Origin: Vreelandella zhuhanensis
GTDB taxonomy: Bacteria > Pseudomonadota > Gammaproteobacteria > Pseudomonadales > Halomonadaceae
Assembly (NCBI RefSeq): GCF_009793355.1
Contig: NZ_WTKP01000001.1
Coordinates: 62,001-126,000 of the forward strand
Reading direction: 5' to 3'
DNA: 64,000 nt
In this document: positions 16,932 to 26,110 of the stretch, one piece after another
How positions within the stretch are numbered: the first letter of the stretch is position 1
How the letters are laid out: each line of letters starts with the position of its first letter
The notes under the pieces: generated by a model
Told to the model about the DNA's origin: nothing
The model's input: only the letters and a program-made list of their open reading frames with translations
Databases searched by the model: none
Position numbers and translations under genes: made by a program

Positions 16932-17013
16932 GAAGCTGTCATCATAATGTCACCTCTACACATATACGCTATACCATATATAGTTTCATCATCCCGACGA
17001 CAAGGAGCCAGGC
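16932..17013 (+). promoter_or_regulatory. promoter/operator region of the arsenate-resistance pair
   Basis: This 82-bp divergent gap contains an AT-rich run (cacatatacgctataccat then atatag, about 16959-16983) with a small inverted repeat, tata-cgc-tata, suited to a -10 region and to an ArsR-type operator. The ribosome site aaggag lies at 17000-17005. No arsR gene is next to it in this window, so the regulator would be elsewhere. The operator call is an inference. Confidence 0.35.
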
Positions 17014-18027
17014 ATGGCAATCAATATCGGTATCAATGGTTTTGGGCGCATTGGGCGGCTGGTGCTTCGCGCCGGCTGGAACCACCCGGATATCGACTTC
17101 GTTCAGATCAACGATCCCGGTGGCGATGCCGCGACCTTCGCCCATCTGCTGCAGTTCGACTCGGTACACGGCCACTGGACCGGCGGCGGCGATGATATCA
17201 CGGCAAGCGAAAGCGCCCTGAACGTGGCCGGCAAGCGCATTGCCTTCAGCGGCAACCGCGAGATTGCCGAGACCGACTGGTCGCGGTGCGATGTGGTAAT
17301 CGAAGCCTCCGGCAAGATGAAGACCACCGACAAGCTGCAAGCCTACCTGAATCAAGGGGTAAAACGGGTGGTGGTCAGCGCGCCGGTGAAGGAAGCCAAC
17401 GTGCTCAATGTGGTGATGGGGGTGAACGATCATCTATTCGACCCCCAGCAGCACCCTATTGTCACCGCCGCCAGCTGCACCACCAACTGCCTGGCGCCGG
17501 TGGTCAAGGTGATCCACGAAAAACTCGGCATTCGCCACGGCTCCATGACCACCATTCATGACATCACCAATACCCAGACCATCCTCGATGCGCCGCACAA
17601 GGACTTGCGCCGTGCCCGGGCCTGCGGCATGAGCCTGATTCCCACCACCACCGGGTCGGCCAAGGCGATCACCGCCATCTTCCCCGAGCTTGAAGGCAAG
17701 CTCAACGGGCATGCCGTGCGCGTCCCTCTGGCCAATGCCTCACTGACCGATATGGTATTTGAAGTCAAACGCGAAACCAGCGCAGAGGAAGTCAATGCAC
17801 TGCTCAAAGAGGCCGCCGAGGGTGAGCTTCGCGGCATTCTGGGTTATGAAGAGCGCCCGCTGGTCTCGATCGATTACCGCTCCGATGCACGCAGCTCGAT
17901 CATCGATGCTCTCTCGACCATGGTGGTGGCCGGCACCCAGGTCAAGCTTTACGCCTGGTATGACAACGAATACGGCTACGCCTGTCGCACCATGGAACTG
18001 GCGGTCAAGGTGGGCCTGAGCGGATGA
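17014..18027 (+). CDS. gap: glyceraldehyde-3-phosphate dehydrogenase, ArsJ-linked
   Basis: The 337-aa enzyme has the NAD-binding start [18 protein letters not shown], the catalytic Cys in [11 protein letters not shown] (about 153-163), His in the HDITNTQ region and the C-terminal [11 protein letters not shown]. In arsenate-resistance clusters such a GAPDH uses arsenate in place of phosphate to make 1-arseno-3-phosphoglycerate, which ArsJ exports. The next gene is arsJ, overlapping by 4 bp (ATGA), so the pathway reading is strong. Housekeeping glycolysis/gluconeogenesis could be a second role. Confidence 0.93.
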   Translation: MAINIGINGFGRIGRLVLRAGWNHPDIDFVQINDPGGDAATFAHLLQFDSVHGHWTGGGDDITASESALNVAGKRIAFSGNREIAETDWSRCDVVIEASGKMKTTDKLQAYLNQGVKRVVVSAPVKEANVLNVVMGVNDHLFDPQQHPIVTAASCTTNCLAPVVKVIHEKLGIRHGSMTTIHDITNTQTILDAPHKDLRRARACGMSLIPTTTGSAKAITAIFPELEGKLNGHAVRVPLANASLTDMVFEVKRETSAEEVNALLKEAAEGELRGILGYEERPLVSIDYRSDARSSIIDALSTMVVAGTQVKLYAWYDNEYGYACRTMELAVKVGLSG

Positions 18028-19262
18028 AGGGACCGATCAGCGCACGTCTCGCCGACCTGCCCGCGGAAGTCCGCCAATACCTGGTGGTCACCGGCAATTA
18101 CTGGGCCTTCACGCTCACCGATGGCGCCCTGCGCATGCTGGTGGTGCTGTATTTCTACGGCTTGGGCTATTCGGCGCTGGAAGTGGCGCTGCTGTTTGTG
18201 TTCTACGAGTTTTTCGGGGTGGTGACCAACCTGGTGGGCGGTTGGCTGGGCGCGCGGCTGGGGCTCAACCGCACCATGAACCTGGGGCTGGGCATGCAGA
18301 TCCTGGCCCTGGCCATGCTGCTGGTACCGGCAGCCTGGCTCACGGTGGCCTGGGTAATGGCCGCCCAGGCGCTTTCGGGGATCGCCAAGGATCTCAACAA
18401 GATGAGTGCCAAGAGCGCGATCAAGACCTTGGTGCCGCAAGGCGAAGGGGGCCATCAGGCGCTGTATCGCTGGATTGCCGTGCTCACCGGTTCGAAGAAC
18501 GCCCTGAAAGGCGTGGGCTTCTTCATGGGGGGCTTGCTGCTCACCCTGGTGGGGTTTCAAGGCGCGATTGCGCTCATGGCGGCCATGCTCGTCCTGGTGC
18601 TCGGGCTTTCCCTGAGCAAGCTCAAGGGCGATCTGGGGCGTGCCAAGGCCAAGCCGAAATTTCGCGAGATACTTTCCAAGAGCCGTGCCATCAACATTCT
18701 TTCTGCCGCGCGGATGTTTCTGTTCGGCGCCCGGGATGTGTGGTTCGTGGTCGCCCTGCCGGTGTTTCTGGCCACGCAGTTCGGCTGGGAGCACTGGCAG
18801 GTGGGCGGCTTTCTGGCGCTCTGGGTCATCGGTTACGGGGCGGTGCAAGCCCTGGCCCCGCGTATTACCGGCCGATATGCCGGGCGCGGCGCGGCGATAG
18901 GCTGGGTCGCGGCACTTGCGCTGATTCCGGCGCTGATCGCGCTGGGCCTTGAGTGGCAACCCCGGCCGGTGCTGCTGGGCGGGCTGCTGCTGTTCGGGGC
19001 GCTGTTTGCGGTCAATTCCAGCCTGCATAGCTTTCTGATCGTCAAACTGGCGCGCAGCGACGGCGTCTCGCTGGATGTCGGCTTTTATTACATGGCCAAC
19101 GCCATGGGCCGCCTGATGGGTACCCTGCTCTCCGGCTGGCTCTACATGAGCGCCGGGCTTGGCGCCACGCTCTGGGTGTCCAGCGCCATGCTCGTGGCCA
19201 CGCTGCTGATCAGCCTGGCCTTGCCGAAGGCGTCTCCAAGGCCTGACCAGACGGCGGCGTGA
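18024..19262 (+). CDS. arsJ: organoarsenical efflux MFS transporter ArsJ
   Basis: The 412-aa protein is a 12-segment major-facilitator permease of the ArsJ type, recognised by its start ([20 protein letters not shown]), [20 protein letters not shown] and the loop [15 protein letters not shown]. ArsJ exports 1-arseno-3-phosphoglycerate, which then breaks down to arsenate outside, so with the upstream GAPDH it gives arsenate resistance without reduction. Start codon and gap stop are fused (ATGA), implying coupled translation. Its last 53 bp are shared with the 3' end of the convergent TetR gene. Confidence 0.92.
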   Translation: MKGPISARLADLPAEVRQYLVVTGNYWAFTLTDGALRMLVVLYFYGLGYSALEVALLFVFYEFFGVVTNLVGGWLGARLGLNRTMNLGLGMQILALAMLLVPAAWLTVAWVMAAQALSGIAKDLNKMSAKSAIKTLVPQGEGGHQALYRWIAVLTGSKNALKGVGFFMGGLLLTLVGFQGAIALMAAMLVLVLGLSLSKLKGDLGRAKAKPKFREILSKSRAINILSAARMFLFGARDVWFVVALPVFLATQFGWEHWQVGGFLALWVIGYGAVQALAPRITGRYAGRGAAIGWVAALALIPALIALGLEWQPRPVLLGGLLLFGALFAVNSSLHSFLIVKLARSDGVSLDVGFYYMANAMGRLMGTLLSGWLYMSAGLGATLWVSSAMLVATLLISLALPKASPRPDQTAA

Positions 19263-19884
19263 TCCCGCAGCCCTTGAGAATCACCTGGACCAGAAAGCCG
19301 GTGATCTCGTCGATATCCTGCTGGGATAGCGCGCGGCGACCGGTGATCCCCAGCACTTGAGCGCTGTAATCGGTGTAGTGCTGAGTGGCCGACCAGATCA
19401 GGAAAATCAGCCAGCGCGGCTCCACCGCATCCATCTTGCCGCGCTCGGCCCACTGGCGAATGATGGCGGCGCGGGTCTCCACCCAGTCTCTCAGCTCGCC
19501 GCTCAGGTAGTCTTGTAGAAAGGGCGCGCCGCCGAGAATTTCCGCGGCAAACAGTTTCGAGCCTTCCGGGTAACGCTGCCCGAGCACCATCTTGGTGCGA
19601 ATGAAGTGGCTCAACACCTCGCCGGGGTCACTTTCCGGGGTGATATCCTCAAGCACCGCGTTCCAGCGCTTCATCATGCGATTCAACAGCCGCACATATA
19701 AGGCCTGCTTGCTGCCCATGTAATACAGCACATTGGCCTTGGGTAGCCCAACGGCATCGGCGATAGCCTGAAGGCTGGCGCCCCGGTAACCGTGGCGCGC
19801 GAATACCCGTTCGGCAGACGCCAGAATACGCTGCTCGAGTCGTTCACGGTTGTTGCTTTCCAGCGCGGGGGGTGATGCTGACAT
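19210..19884 (-). CDS. TetR family transcriptional regulator, RutR-like
   Basis: The 224-aa protein has a TetR helix-turn-helix (ILASAERVFARHGYRGASL to LYYMGSKQALY, about 20-65) and a C-terminal domain closely patterned on RutR/YcdC: YPEGSKLFAAEILGGAPFL and WLIFLIWSATQHYTDYSAQV. RutR binds uracil and controls pyrimidine use; whether this one does is unknown. I chose the ATG at 19884 because the longer frame to 19989 would run through the two palindromes upstream. It is divergent from the hydrolase gene, the most likely target besides itself. Confidence 0.88.
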   Translation of the reverse strand: MSASPPALESNNRERLEQRILASAERVFARHGYRGASLQAIADAVGLPKANVLYYMGSKQALYVRLLNRMMKRWNAVLEDITPESDPGEVLSHFIRTKMVLGQRYPEGSKLFAAEILGGAPFLQDYLSGELRDWVETRAAIIRQWAERGKMDAVEPRWLIFLIWSATQHYTDYSAQVLGITGRRALSQQDIDEITGFLVQVILKGCGITPPSGQALETPSARPG

Positions 19885-19925
19885 CGCAGATTCCGTGGCA
19901 AAAAACCCAAGCTTGCCCCACGCCG

Positions 19926-19955
19926 GTGCCCCTTGCAAATACTTGCAAGGGGCAC
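19926..19955. promoter_or_regulatory. perfect 13-bp palindrome, candidate TetR operator 1
   Basis: The arms gtgccccttgcaa (19926-19938) and ttgcaaggggcac (19943-19955) are exact reverse complements around the 4-bp spacer atac. It lies 42 bp before the tetR ATG, in the divergent gap between tetR and the hydrolase gene. A transcription terminator reading is less natural because no gene ends here. Confidence 0.6.
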
Positions 19956-19965
19956 TTTTCTGTCC

Positions 19966-19983
19966 CAATCTCAAATGAGATTG
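19966..19983. promoter_or_regulatory. 7-bp palindrome, candidate TetR operator 2
   Basis: The arms caatctc (19966-19972) and gagattg (19977-19983) surround a 4-bp spacer aaat, the same geometry as the palindrome at 19926-19955. The two centres are 34 bp apart, about three helical turns, so bound dimers would lie on nearly the same face. The arm sequences differ, so two different proteins remain possible. Confidence 0.4.
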
Positions 19984-20052
19984 ACCCATCGGGCGGCTCG
20001 CGCCGTAAATACAAGCGGATTTGGTGAATTAGCCCTACTTCTGGAGATACTC

Positions 20053-20829
20053 ATGAACAGCACACGTCTACTCTTCACGCCTCTCGCCGCCGCGATCTTG
20101 CTGGCAGGCACCGCCCAGGCATATGAACTGATCCGAGAAGACACCACTTATAGCGTCGAGGATGAGACGTTCGCCGGCTATTTCGCCCCGGCGGACGGTG
20201 ATTCCCGCGGCACTGTGCTGATCATTCACGACTGGGACGGGCTCGACGATTACGAGCGCCTGCGTGCCGACATGCTTGCCGAACATGGCTTTGATGCCTT
20301 TGCGCTGGATCTTTTCGGCCAGGGCAACCGCCCCGAAGCCCTGGAAGACAAGCAGGCAGCCACCAACCGCCTGTACGAGGACCGCGAGCGCATGCGCCAG
20401 CTGATCCTCGCCGGGCTTGAAGAGGCCCGTGCCCAGGGTGCAAGTGAAGAAACGGTGGTGATCGGCTATTGCTTTGGCGGCGCCGCCGCGCTGGAATTTG
20501 CCCGCTGGGGGGAAGCCGAGGACATTCAGGGCTACGCCAGTTTTCACGGCGGGCTGGATACCCCAGAAGGCCAGCAATACGCCAGCGACACCCCGCCAAT
20601 CCTGATTGCGCATGGCGGCGCCGACAGCATGATAAGCATGCAGGACGTGGCACAGCTGGCCAATGAACTGGAAGCGGCGGAGGTGACCTACGAGATCGGC
20701 GTCTACTCAGGGGCGCCGCACGCCTTCAGCGTCTTCGGCAGCGACGCCTATCACGAACGCGCCGACCATCGCTCCTGGGACGCCTTCATGGTATTTCTGG
20801 ACGACTTCCTGGCAGAAGGAGTCCGATAG
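20053..20829 (+). CDS. exported dienelactone hydrolase family protein
   Basis: The 258-aa protein starts with a signal peptide (MNSTRLLFTPLAAAILLAGT, cleavage near AQA|YE) and is then an alpha/beta hydrolase of the dienelactone-hydrolase type: strand TVLIIHDWDGL, nucleophile Cys in GYCFGGAAAL (about 140), and His in GAPHAFSVFG (about 225). The acid is likely the Asp in AHGGADSMIS. Cys as nucleophile is normal in this family. The natural substrate is unknown; export to the periplasm argues against the classical chloroaromatic pathway. The ATG at 20053 has GGAG upstream. Confidence 0.87.
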   Translation: MNSTRLLFTPLAAAILLAGTAQAYELIREDTTYSVEDETFAGYFAPADGDSRGTVLIIHDWDGLDDYERLRADMLAEHGFDAFALDLFGQGNRPEALEDKQAATNRLYEDRERMRQLILAGLEEARAQGASEETVVIGYCFGGAAALEFARWGEAEDIQGYASFHGGLDTPEGQQYASDTPPILIAHGGADSMISMQDVAQLANELEAAEVTYEIGVYSGAPHAFSVFGSDAYHERADHRSWDAFMVFLDDFLAEGVR

Positions 20830-20863
20830 TTCTTCTTGAATAGCTCCGTTTGAGAGTCTCGTT

Positions 20864-21358
20864 TCAGCGCAAGACGTTGGCGAGAATATCCACCACCACC
20901 CGCGTCGCGGCATCGATCAGGATCACATCGGTGCCGACGCGCTCCCATTCGTAGCCGGGATACTGCGGCAACTCTTCCGCTACCCTGCCATCAAAGCGCT
21001 TGGCGATACCCGGAGGCAGCGGCTTGCCACGTTCGAGATTCTTGCGAATCCCCGGGGGCAAGCTGTCCATACGGTGAATATCGTGGCGCTGCAACACACG
21101 GCGCACTTGGCGTTCATCGATATAGGGGAGGCTTTGTTCAATTGAATAGCGGGGCTCGGAGTAATAGCGCTCGGAAGAACGCGATTCAGACTGGCCTTTT
21201 TCATAACGATCATGACGATCATGACGTGAATCAGCCTTGCCCTTGTCACGCGCCCCGTTAGCCTGGGCGTGTTCCGGCGGCTGAGCAGTGACGGCGGCAC
21301 TCAGCACCAGGGCGCAAAACACTAATCCACTCATCCAGACGGTTTTAATTTTCATCAC
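20864..21358 (-). CDS. CigR/RcnB-family periplasmic protein
   Basis: The 164-aa protein has a signal peptide (MMKIKTVWMSGLVFCALVLS, cleavage near VTA|QP), a charged, His/Arg/Ser-rich low-complexity stretch (about 30-75, RHDRHDRYEKGQSESRSS) and a C-terminal domain with PPGIRKNLERGKPLPPGIAK followed by YEWERVGTDVILID. That pattern is shared by the CigR anti-virulence regulator family and by RcnB-like proteins. Function here is unknown. AAGGAGCC precedes the start. It is separated from pilA, on the same strand, by a terminator. Confidence 0.75.
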   Translation of the reverse strand: MMKIKTVWMSGLVFCALVLSAAVTAQPPEHAQANGARDKGKADSRHDRHDRYEKGQSESRSSERYYSEPRYSIEQSLPYIDERQVRRVLQRHDIHRMDSLPPGIRKNLERGKPLPPGIAKRFDGRVAEELPQYPGYEWERVGTDVILIDAATRVVVDILANVLR

Positions 21359-21421
21359 GGGCTCCTTGAGCGTTGCTAGAGCATTGAGTGTAAGCCGCTA
21401 TTGTGCAGGGAGTAAGGAAAT

Positions 21422-21446
21422 AAAAAAGGACCCGTAGGCCCTTTTA
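21422..21446 (-). terminator. rho-independent terminator after pilA
   Basis: The arms aaaaggacc and ggccctttt pair with one mismatch around cgta and end in an A/T run on either side (21422-21446). It stands 34 bp past the pilA stop, before the CigR-like gene. Confidence 0.65.
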
Positions 21447-21479
21447 TTATTCCAGCTAACCATACAACAAGGCTATTTA

Positions 21480-21965
21480 TTATGGAGCTGTGTTTTCACA
21501 ACTTCTTACAGCTGCATCTGGGTTTACCGCTGACACGCATTCCCAGCCACCATCTACGGTATAATTATAAGTCGCAGTGCCAACTACAACAGTATCTAAA
21601 GTCTCGCCAGATTTTTCAACACCATCATCACCAAAGGTGTAAATCATGGAAGCTGAAGGGGCAGTTCCATCAGTAGGATAGGTAATTATCGCAGGATCAG
21701 TTGCTATTGACCCATATTCACCCGTGACTCTGAGATCATCAGCGTCAAGATCTCGTCCGCTATAAAGAGCCTCTTCTACAGCCACTTTTGCACCACCCAT
21801 CAATGAATGGGCTTCAGAAAACTGTGCTCTTGCTATGTAATTCTGATACTGCGGAATGGCGATGGACGCCAGCACACCGATAATCGCAATCACGACCATC
21901 AGCTCGATCAGGGTGAAACCGCCCTGGCGGCTGTTTTGAATTTTTCTGGTTTGGGTGTTGCGCAT
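21480..21965 (-). CDS. pilA: type IV pilin, major subunit
   Basis: The 161-aa prepilin has a 16-residue leader ending RQGG, the PilD cut before Phe, then the invariant pilin helix [19 protein letters not shown] with Glu5. [18 protein letters not shown] is the usual continuation, and two Cys near the C-terminus (about residues 142 and 155) can form the disulfide-bounded D region. The ATG at 21965 has AGGAG upstream and gives a leader of normal length; the in-frame ATG at 21998 would give an unusual 27-residue leader. It is divergent from pilBCD, which process and polymerise it. Base composition is slightly AT-richer than the pilBCD genes, as is usual for variable pilins. Confidence 0.95.
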   Translation of the reverse strand: MRNTQTRKIQNSRQGGFTLIELMVVIAIIGVLASIAIPQYQNYIARAQFSEAHSLMGGAKVAVEEALYSGRDLDADDLRVTGEYGSIATDPAIITYPTDGTAPSASMIYTFGDDGVEKSGETLDTVVVGTATYNYTVDGGWECVSAVNPDAAVRSCENTAP

Positions 21966-22036
21966 GGCAAAGCTCCTGGAGCGAGGGAAATAAATCAAGG
22001 CTGCATGGGCTATGCAACGTTAGATCGGTGATAATT

Positions 22037-22065
22037 ACAATAGCTTACGCTTAGTTAATTCTCAA
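22037..22065 (-). promoter_or_regulatory. sigma-70-type promoter of pilA
   Basis: On the minus strand TTGAGA (22065-22060) and TATTGT (22042-22037) are separated by exactly 17 bp, about 70 bp before the pilA ATG. I looked for the GG-N10-GC sigma-54 pattern that drives pilA in Pseudomonas and did not find it in this gap. Confidence 0.5.
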
Positions 22066-22209
22066 GCAATTTTCTTACGCCTAACTTCAAGTTATCGACT
22101 GACGCTGCCCAGCCTTTGCAAGGCCAGGAAACCACGCATGCCGTGTCGATAGGATCAGGAGTATGGTACAAGGTGCCTACAAAAACGCTTAAGTGTTTCA
22201 AGGTGCCGA

Positions 22210-23967
22210 ATGAGCCATCCTACCTACGAATCCACTCTCAGCCATGCCGCGGCGCGCGGTGGGTTGCGCGGCATTGCCCAGCGCCTGGTCAAGCATGAGC
22301 TGCTCACCGATGCCCAGGCCGCGACAGCCGAAGCCACTGCCCTTGCGCAGGATATTTCCCTGCTGCAGTACCTGATCGAAAGTGGAAAAGTAGACCCTGC
22401 GGCGGCGGCGGTGGCGGCAGGCTGGGAGTACGGCCTGCCGGTCATCGACCTGAATGCCCTGCGCCTGGATGCCCTGCCCCCCGCGGCGGATTATCCCACC
22501 AAGGTACTGCAGCACCTGAATGCGTTGCCGCTGGCGCGCCATGGGCACCGCCTGACCGTGGCGGTGCCCTACCCGGCCACCCTGACCCACCTGGATGAAC
22601 TGCAGTTCGCCACCGGCCTGAGTGTGGAAGGCGTGCTGGCGCCGGTGGACCAGTTGGCCACGGTCCTGGAAAGCTACCTGGCGCAGAATGAACGCAACAT
22701 GTTCAACGACCTGGAAGGCGTGGACGACGCCATCGGCGCGTTGGACGTGGTACAGGATGCCCTGGACAATGAAGTGCCCCTGGAAGACGCCCAGCAGGAC
22801 AACGATGACGCCCCCATCGTCAAGTTCGTCAACAAGGTTCTGCTGGACGCCATCCGCCGGGGTGCCTCGGACATTCATTTCGAGCCCTACGAGACCTATT
22901 GCCGGGTGCGCTTTCGGGTAGACGGCATATTGCTCGAAGTCGCCCGGCCGCCGTTCGGCATGCGCAACCGGATTGCGGCACGCCTGAAGATCATGGCGCG
23001 GCTGGATATTTCCGAACGCCGCCTGCCCCAGGATGGCGCGATCAAGCTCAAGCTTTCGCGCACCCGCTCGCTGGACTTTCGCGTCAATTCGCTGCCCACG
23101 GTGTATGGCGAAAAGCTGGTACTGCGGATTCTCGACCCCGCTGCCGCTCAGCTGGGTATCGAGCAACTGGGGTTTAGCGATGCCCAGCGCGGCTATTACG
23201 AAACCGCGCTCAAACAACCCCAGGGCATGATTCTGGTCACCGGCCCCACGGGGAGCGGCAAGACCGTTTCGCTGTATACCGGCATCAATATTCTCAACCA
23301 GATAGAACGCAACATCTGTACCGCGGAAGACCCGGTGGAAATCAAGGTGACCGGGGTCAACCAGGTCAATGTGCTGCCCAAGATCGGGCTGGATTTCGCC
23401 AGCGCCCTGCGCGCCTTTCTACGCCAGGACCCGGACGTGGTCATGGTGGGGGAAATTCGCGATCTCGAGACCGCCGAAATCGCGGTCAAGGCGGCCCAGA
23501 CCGGCCATTTGGTACTTTCCACCGTCCACACCAATTCGGCCGCGGAAACCCTGACCCGCCTGGCCAACATGGGGGTTTCCTCCTTCAATATCGCCAGCGC
23601 CGTGAGCCTGATCATCGCCCAGCGCCTGGCTCGCAAGCTGTGCAAGCACTGCAAGGAGGCGGTTGAAATCCCCCATGAAGCCTTGGAAAAACAGGGCTTT
23701 ACCCCGGAAGAAATCACCAGTGCCACCATCTACAAGCCGGTGGGCTGCAAGCACTGCACCCAAGGCTACAAGGGCCGCGTGGGGATTTACGAAGTCGTGC
23801 CGATCACCGACAGCATGCGCCAACTGGTCATGCGCGATGCCAATTCCTTTGAGATCGACGTCCAGGCGCGCCAGGAAGGCTACCCCAGCCTGCACCGCAG
23901 CGGGCTGTTGAAGGTCATGCAGGGCATCACCAGCCTGGAAGAAGTCAACCGGGTCAGCAAGGAGTAA
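22210..23967 (+). CDS. pilB: type IV pilus assembly ATPase PilB
   Basis: The 585-aa GspE/PilB-type ATPase powers pilus extension. It has an N-terminal MshEN-like domain (about 1-160), then Walker A GPTGSGKTVSLY (about 345-356), the Asp box, Walker B DPDVVMVGEIRDLETAEIA, the His box TGHLVLSTVHTNSAAET and a tetracysteine zinc site (CKHCKEAV ... GCKHCTQGY). The ATG at 22210 has AAGGTG five bases before it. It is the first gene of pilBCD-coaE-yacG and lies 245 bp divergent from pilA. Confidence 0.96.
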   Translation: MSHPTYESTLSHAAARGGLRGIAQRLVKHELLTDAQAATAEATALAQDISLLQYLIESGKVDPAAAAVAAGWEYGLPVIDLNALRLDALPPAADYPTKVLQHLNALPLARHGHRLTVAVPYPATLTHLDELQFATGLSVEGVLAPVDQLATVLESYLAQNERNMFNDLEGVDDAIGALDVVQDALDNEVPLEDAQQDNDDAPIVKFVNKVLLDAIRRGASDIHFEPYETYCRVRFRVDGILLEVARPPFGMRNRIAARLKIMARLDISERRLPQDGAIKLKLSRTRSLDFRVNSLPTVYGEKLVLRILDPAAAQLGIEQLGFSDAQRGYYETALKQPQGMILVTGPTGSGKTVSLYTGINILNQIERNICTAEDPVEIKVTGVNQVNVLPKIGLDFASALRAFLRQDPDVVMVGEIRDLETAEIAVKAAQTGHLVLSTVHTNSAAETLTRLANMGVSSFNIASAVSLIIAQRLARKLCKHCKEAVEIPHEALEKQGFTPEEITSATIYKPVGCKHCTQGYKGRVGIYEVVPITDSMRQLVMRDANSFEIDVQARQEGYPSLHRSGLLKVMQGITSLEEVNRVSKE

Positions 23968-23972
23968 CCCAC

Positions 23973-25196
23973 ATGGCCAAACGCAAACGCACGGCACCCA
24001 TCAAGCTGTATCGTTGGAAGTGGTCGGGCATGGGGCCGACCAATCGCACTATCAGCGGCGAAATGGTCGGGCGCAGCAAGGCGGAAGTCAGTGCCGAACT
24101 CAAGAGCCAGCACATCGCGGTACGCAAGCTACGCAAGAAAGGTAGCCTGGGAGGGGGTGGGAGCATCAATCCCAAGGATGTGATGGTGTTCGCCCGCCAG
24201 ATGGCCACCATGATTCGGTCGGGTATTCCGTTGCTGCAGGCCTTTGAAGTGGTGGCGCAGAGCTTGAAAAAGCCCGCCATGGCCTCCTTGGTGCAGCAGA
24301 TGATGAGCGAGGTTTCCGGCGGGTCGAGTTTTTCGGATGCCTTGCGCCGTCATCCGAAACAGTTCGACCGCTTGTTCGTCAACCTGGTCGAGGCCGGCGA
24401 ACAAGCCGGCGCCCTGGACAAGATGCTCGACCGGGTGGCCATCTACAAGGAAAAGGTCGAGTCGCTCAAGGCCAGGGTCAAGAAAGCGCTCTGGTACCCC
24501 GCGGCCGTGATGTGCGTTGGCATGGGCGTGACCCTGCTGCTGTTGATCAAGGTGGTGCCGCAATTCGAAAGCATGTTCAACAGTTTCGGGGCGGAGTTGC
24601 CGGCCTTGACGCAAATGACGGTCAACCTGTCCGAGATGGCCCAAGCCTATTGGCTGCATGCCTTCGGCGCGCTGTTCGCCTTTATCATGCTGCTGCGCGA
24701 AGGGGTCAAACGCTCCCCCAGGCTGGCGTACCAAATGGACGCGCTGTTGCTGCACCTGCCGGTGGTCGGCGATATACTGGACAAGTCGGCGGTTGCGCGC
24801 TTTTCGCGTACCCTGGCGACCACCTTTGCCGCCGGTGTGCCCTTGGTGGAAGGCCTGGATACCTCGGCAGGGGCGACCGGCAACAAGGTGTATGAGCGGG
24901 CGGTTCAGCAGATACGCAGTGACGTGGCGACCGGCCAGCAACTGCATTTTTCCATGCGCATGACCAATCAATTCCCTGCGCTGGCAGTACAGATGGTGAG
25001 TATCGGCGAAGAAGCCGGTTCGCTGGACGCGATGCTCAACCGGGTGGCGGATTACTACGAAGAAGAAGTCGACAACAAGGTCGATGCCCTGACTTCCTTG
25101 ATGGAACCCATCATCATCGTGGTGCTGGGCGTATTGGTGGGTGGCGTCGTGGTGGCGATGTACCTGCCGATCTTCGAGATGGGCTCGGTGATGTAA
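23973..25196 (+). CDS. pilC: type IV pilus inner-membrane platform protein PilC
   Basis: The 407-aa protein is of the GspF/PilC family with two repeated T2SF domains (FARQMATMIRSGIPLLQAFE near 75-95 and FSRTLATTFAAGVPLVEGL near 275-295) and three membrane segments, the last near the C-terminus (IIIVVLGVLVGGVVVAMYLP). It couples PilB to pilin insertion. It starts 5 bp after the pilB stop, with a GGAG ribosome site inside the pilB end. Confidence 0.96.
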   Translation: MAKRKRTAPIKLYRWKWSGMGPTNRTISGEMVGRSKAEVSAELKSQHIAVRKLRKKGSLGGGGSINPKDVMVFARQMATMIRSGIPLLQAFEVVAQSLKKPAMASLVQQMMSEVSGGSSFSDALRRHPKQFDRLFVNLVEAGEQAGALDKMLDRVAIYKEKVESLKARVKKALWYPAAVMCVGMGVTLLLLIKVVPQFESMFNSFGAELPALTQMTVNLSEMAQAYWLHAFGALFAFIMLLREGVKRSPRLAYQMDALLLHLPVVGDILDKSAVARFSRTLATTFAAGVPLVEGLDTSAGATGNKVYERAVQQIRSDVATGQQLHFSMRMTNQFPALAVQMVSIGEEAGSLDAMLNRVADYYEEEVDNKVDALTSLMEPIIIVVLGVLVGGVVVAMYLPIFEMGSVM

Positions 25197-25232
25197 GCGT
25201 CACTATTGAATTTTTTCATAAAAGGCATATGG

Positions 25233-26078
25233 ATGGATTACCCTTCGCTTATCTTGTGGCCCCTGGTGGGCGTACTGGGGCTGTGTTTCGGCAGCTTTCT
25301 GAATGTGGTGATAACCCGCCTGCCGGTCATGCTGATGCAAGCCTGGCGCGCCGAGGCGCGTGACGCCCTGGCCCTGGAGGAGGAGCCCCAGGCCACCTTC
25401 AACCTGGCGACGCCGGCATCCATGTGCCCGGGCTGTGAAGCCCCCATCGCCTGGCACGACAATATCCCCCTGCTGGGCTGGCTGAAACGCCGCGGGCGCT
25501 GTGCCCACTGCGACACCCCCATCAGCATCCAGTATCCGCTGGTCGAGCTGGCCGGCACCATCCTGGCGATTGCCGTGGTGGCGCTGCACGGCGTGACGCT
25601 TGAAAGCGGGTTTATCTATGCCGCCTGCATGACGCTGCTGGTGCTGGCCGTCATCGATTTTCGCACTCAGCTGCTGCCGGATATTCTCACCCTGCCCCTG
25701 CTCTGGGCCGGGTTCATCTACCAGTTAAGCTTTCAGCCTTTCATGCTGACCTCGGCGGTGATCGGTGCCATGGCGGGCTATCTAGCGCTGTGGAGCTTCT
25801 TCTGGCTGTTCAAGCTGGCGACCGGCAAGGAAGGGATGGGCTATGGCGACTTCAAATTACTCGCGGCACTGGGGGCCTGGCTGGGCTGGTCCTACCTGCC
25901 GCTGATTCTGGTGCTCTCGGCGGGCCTGGGCGCTATCATTGGCATCATCGTCCAGCTGGCCTTGCCGCGCTTGCGCGGTGCACCCATGCCCTTCGGCCCC
26001 TACCTGGCATTGTCCGGCTGGGTGGCCTTGCTGGTCGGTGAAGAGTTGATGGCCGTTTATGCAGGGGTACTGTATTGA
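25233..26078 (+). CDS. pilD: prepilin peptidase/N-methyltransferase PilD
   Basis: This 281-aa aspartic membrane protease cuts and methylates prepilins. It has the N-terminal GSFLNVVITRLP, a zinc-binding pair of CxxC motifs (MCPGCEAP and RCAHCDTP), an Asp in VIDFRTQLLPD and the second Asp in GMGYGDFKLLAALG. I chose the ATG at 25233, with AAAAGG upstream; the in-frame ATG at 25206 would add nine residues. PilA should be its main substrate. Confidence 0.95.
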   Translation: MDYPSLILWPLVGVLGLCFGSFLNVVITRLPVMLMQAWRAEARDALALEEEPQATFNLATPASMCPGCEAPIAWHDNIPLLGWLKRRGRCAHCDTPISIQYPLVELAGTILAIAVVALHGVTLESGFIYAACMTLLVLAVIDFRTQLLPDILTLPLLWAGFIYQLSFQPFMLTSAVIGAMAGYLALWSFFWLFKLATGKEGMGYGDFKLLAALGAWLGWSYLPLILVLSAGLGAIIGIIVQLALPRLRGAPMPFGPYLALSGWVALLVGEELMAVYAGVLY

Positions 26079-26110
26079 AAACTGCTGATAAGAACCGACA
26101 GGAGCGCTCG

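Noticed and set aside
21966-22209. Sigma-54 promoter for pilA
   Set aside because: No GG-N10-GC pair at a suitable place; a sigma-70-type pair with 17-bp spacing fits better.
22198-23217. 339-codon minus-strand open frame opposite pilB
   Set aside because: Antisense shadow; pilB is certain.
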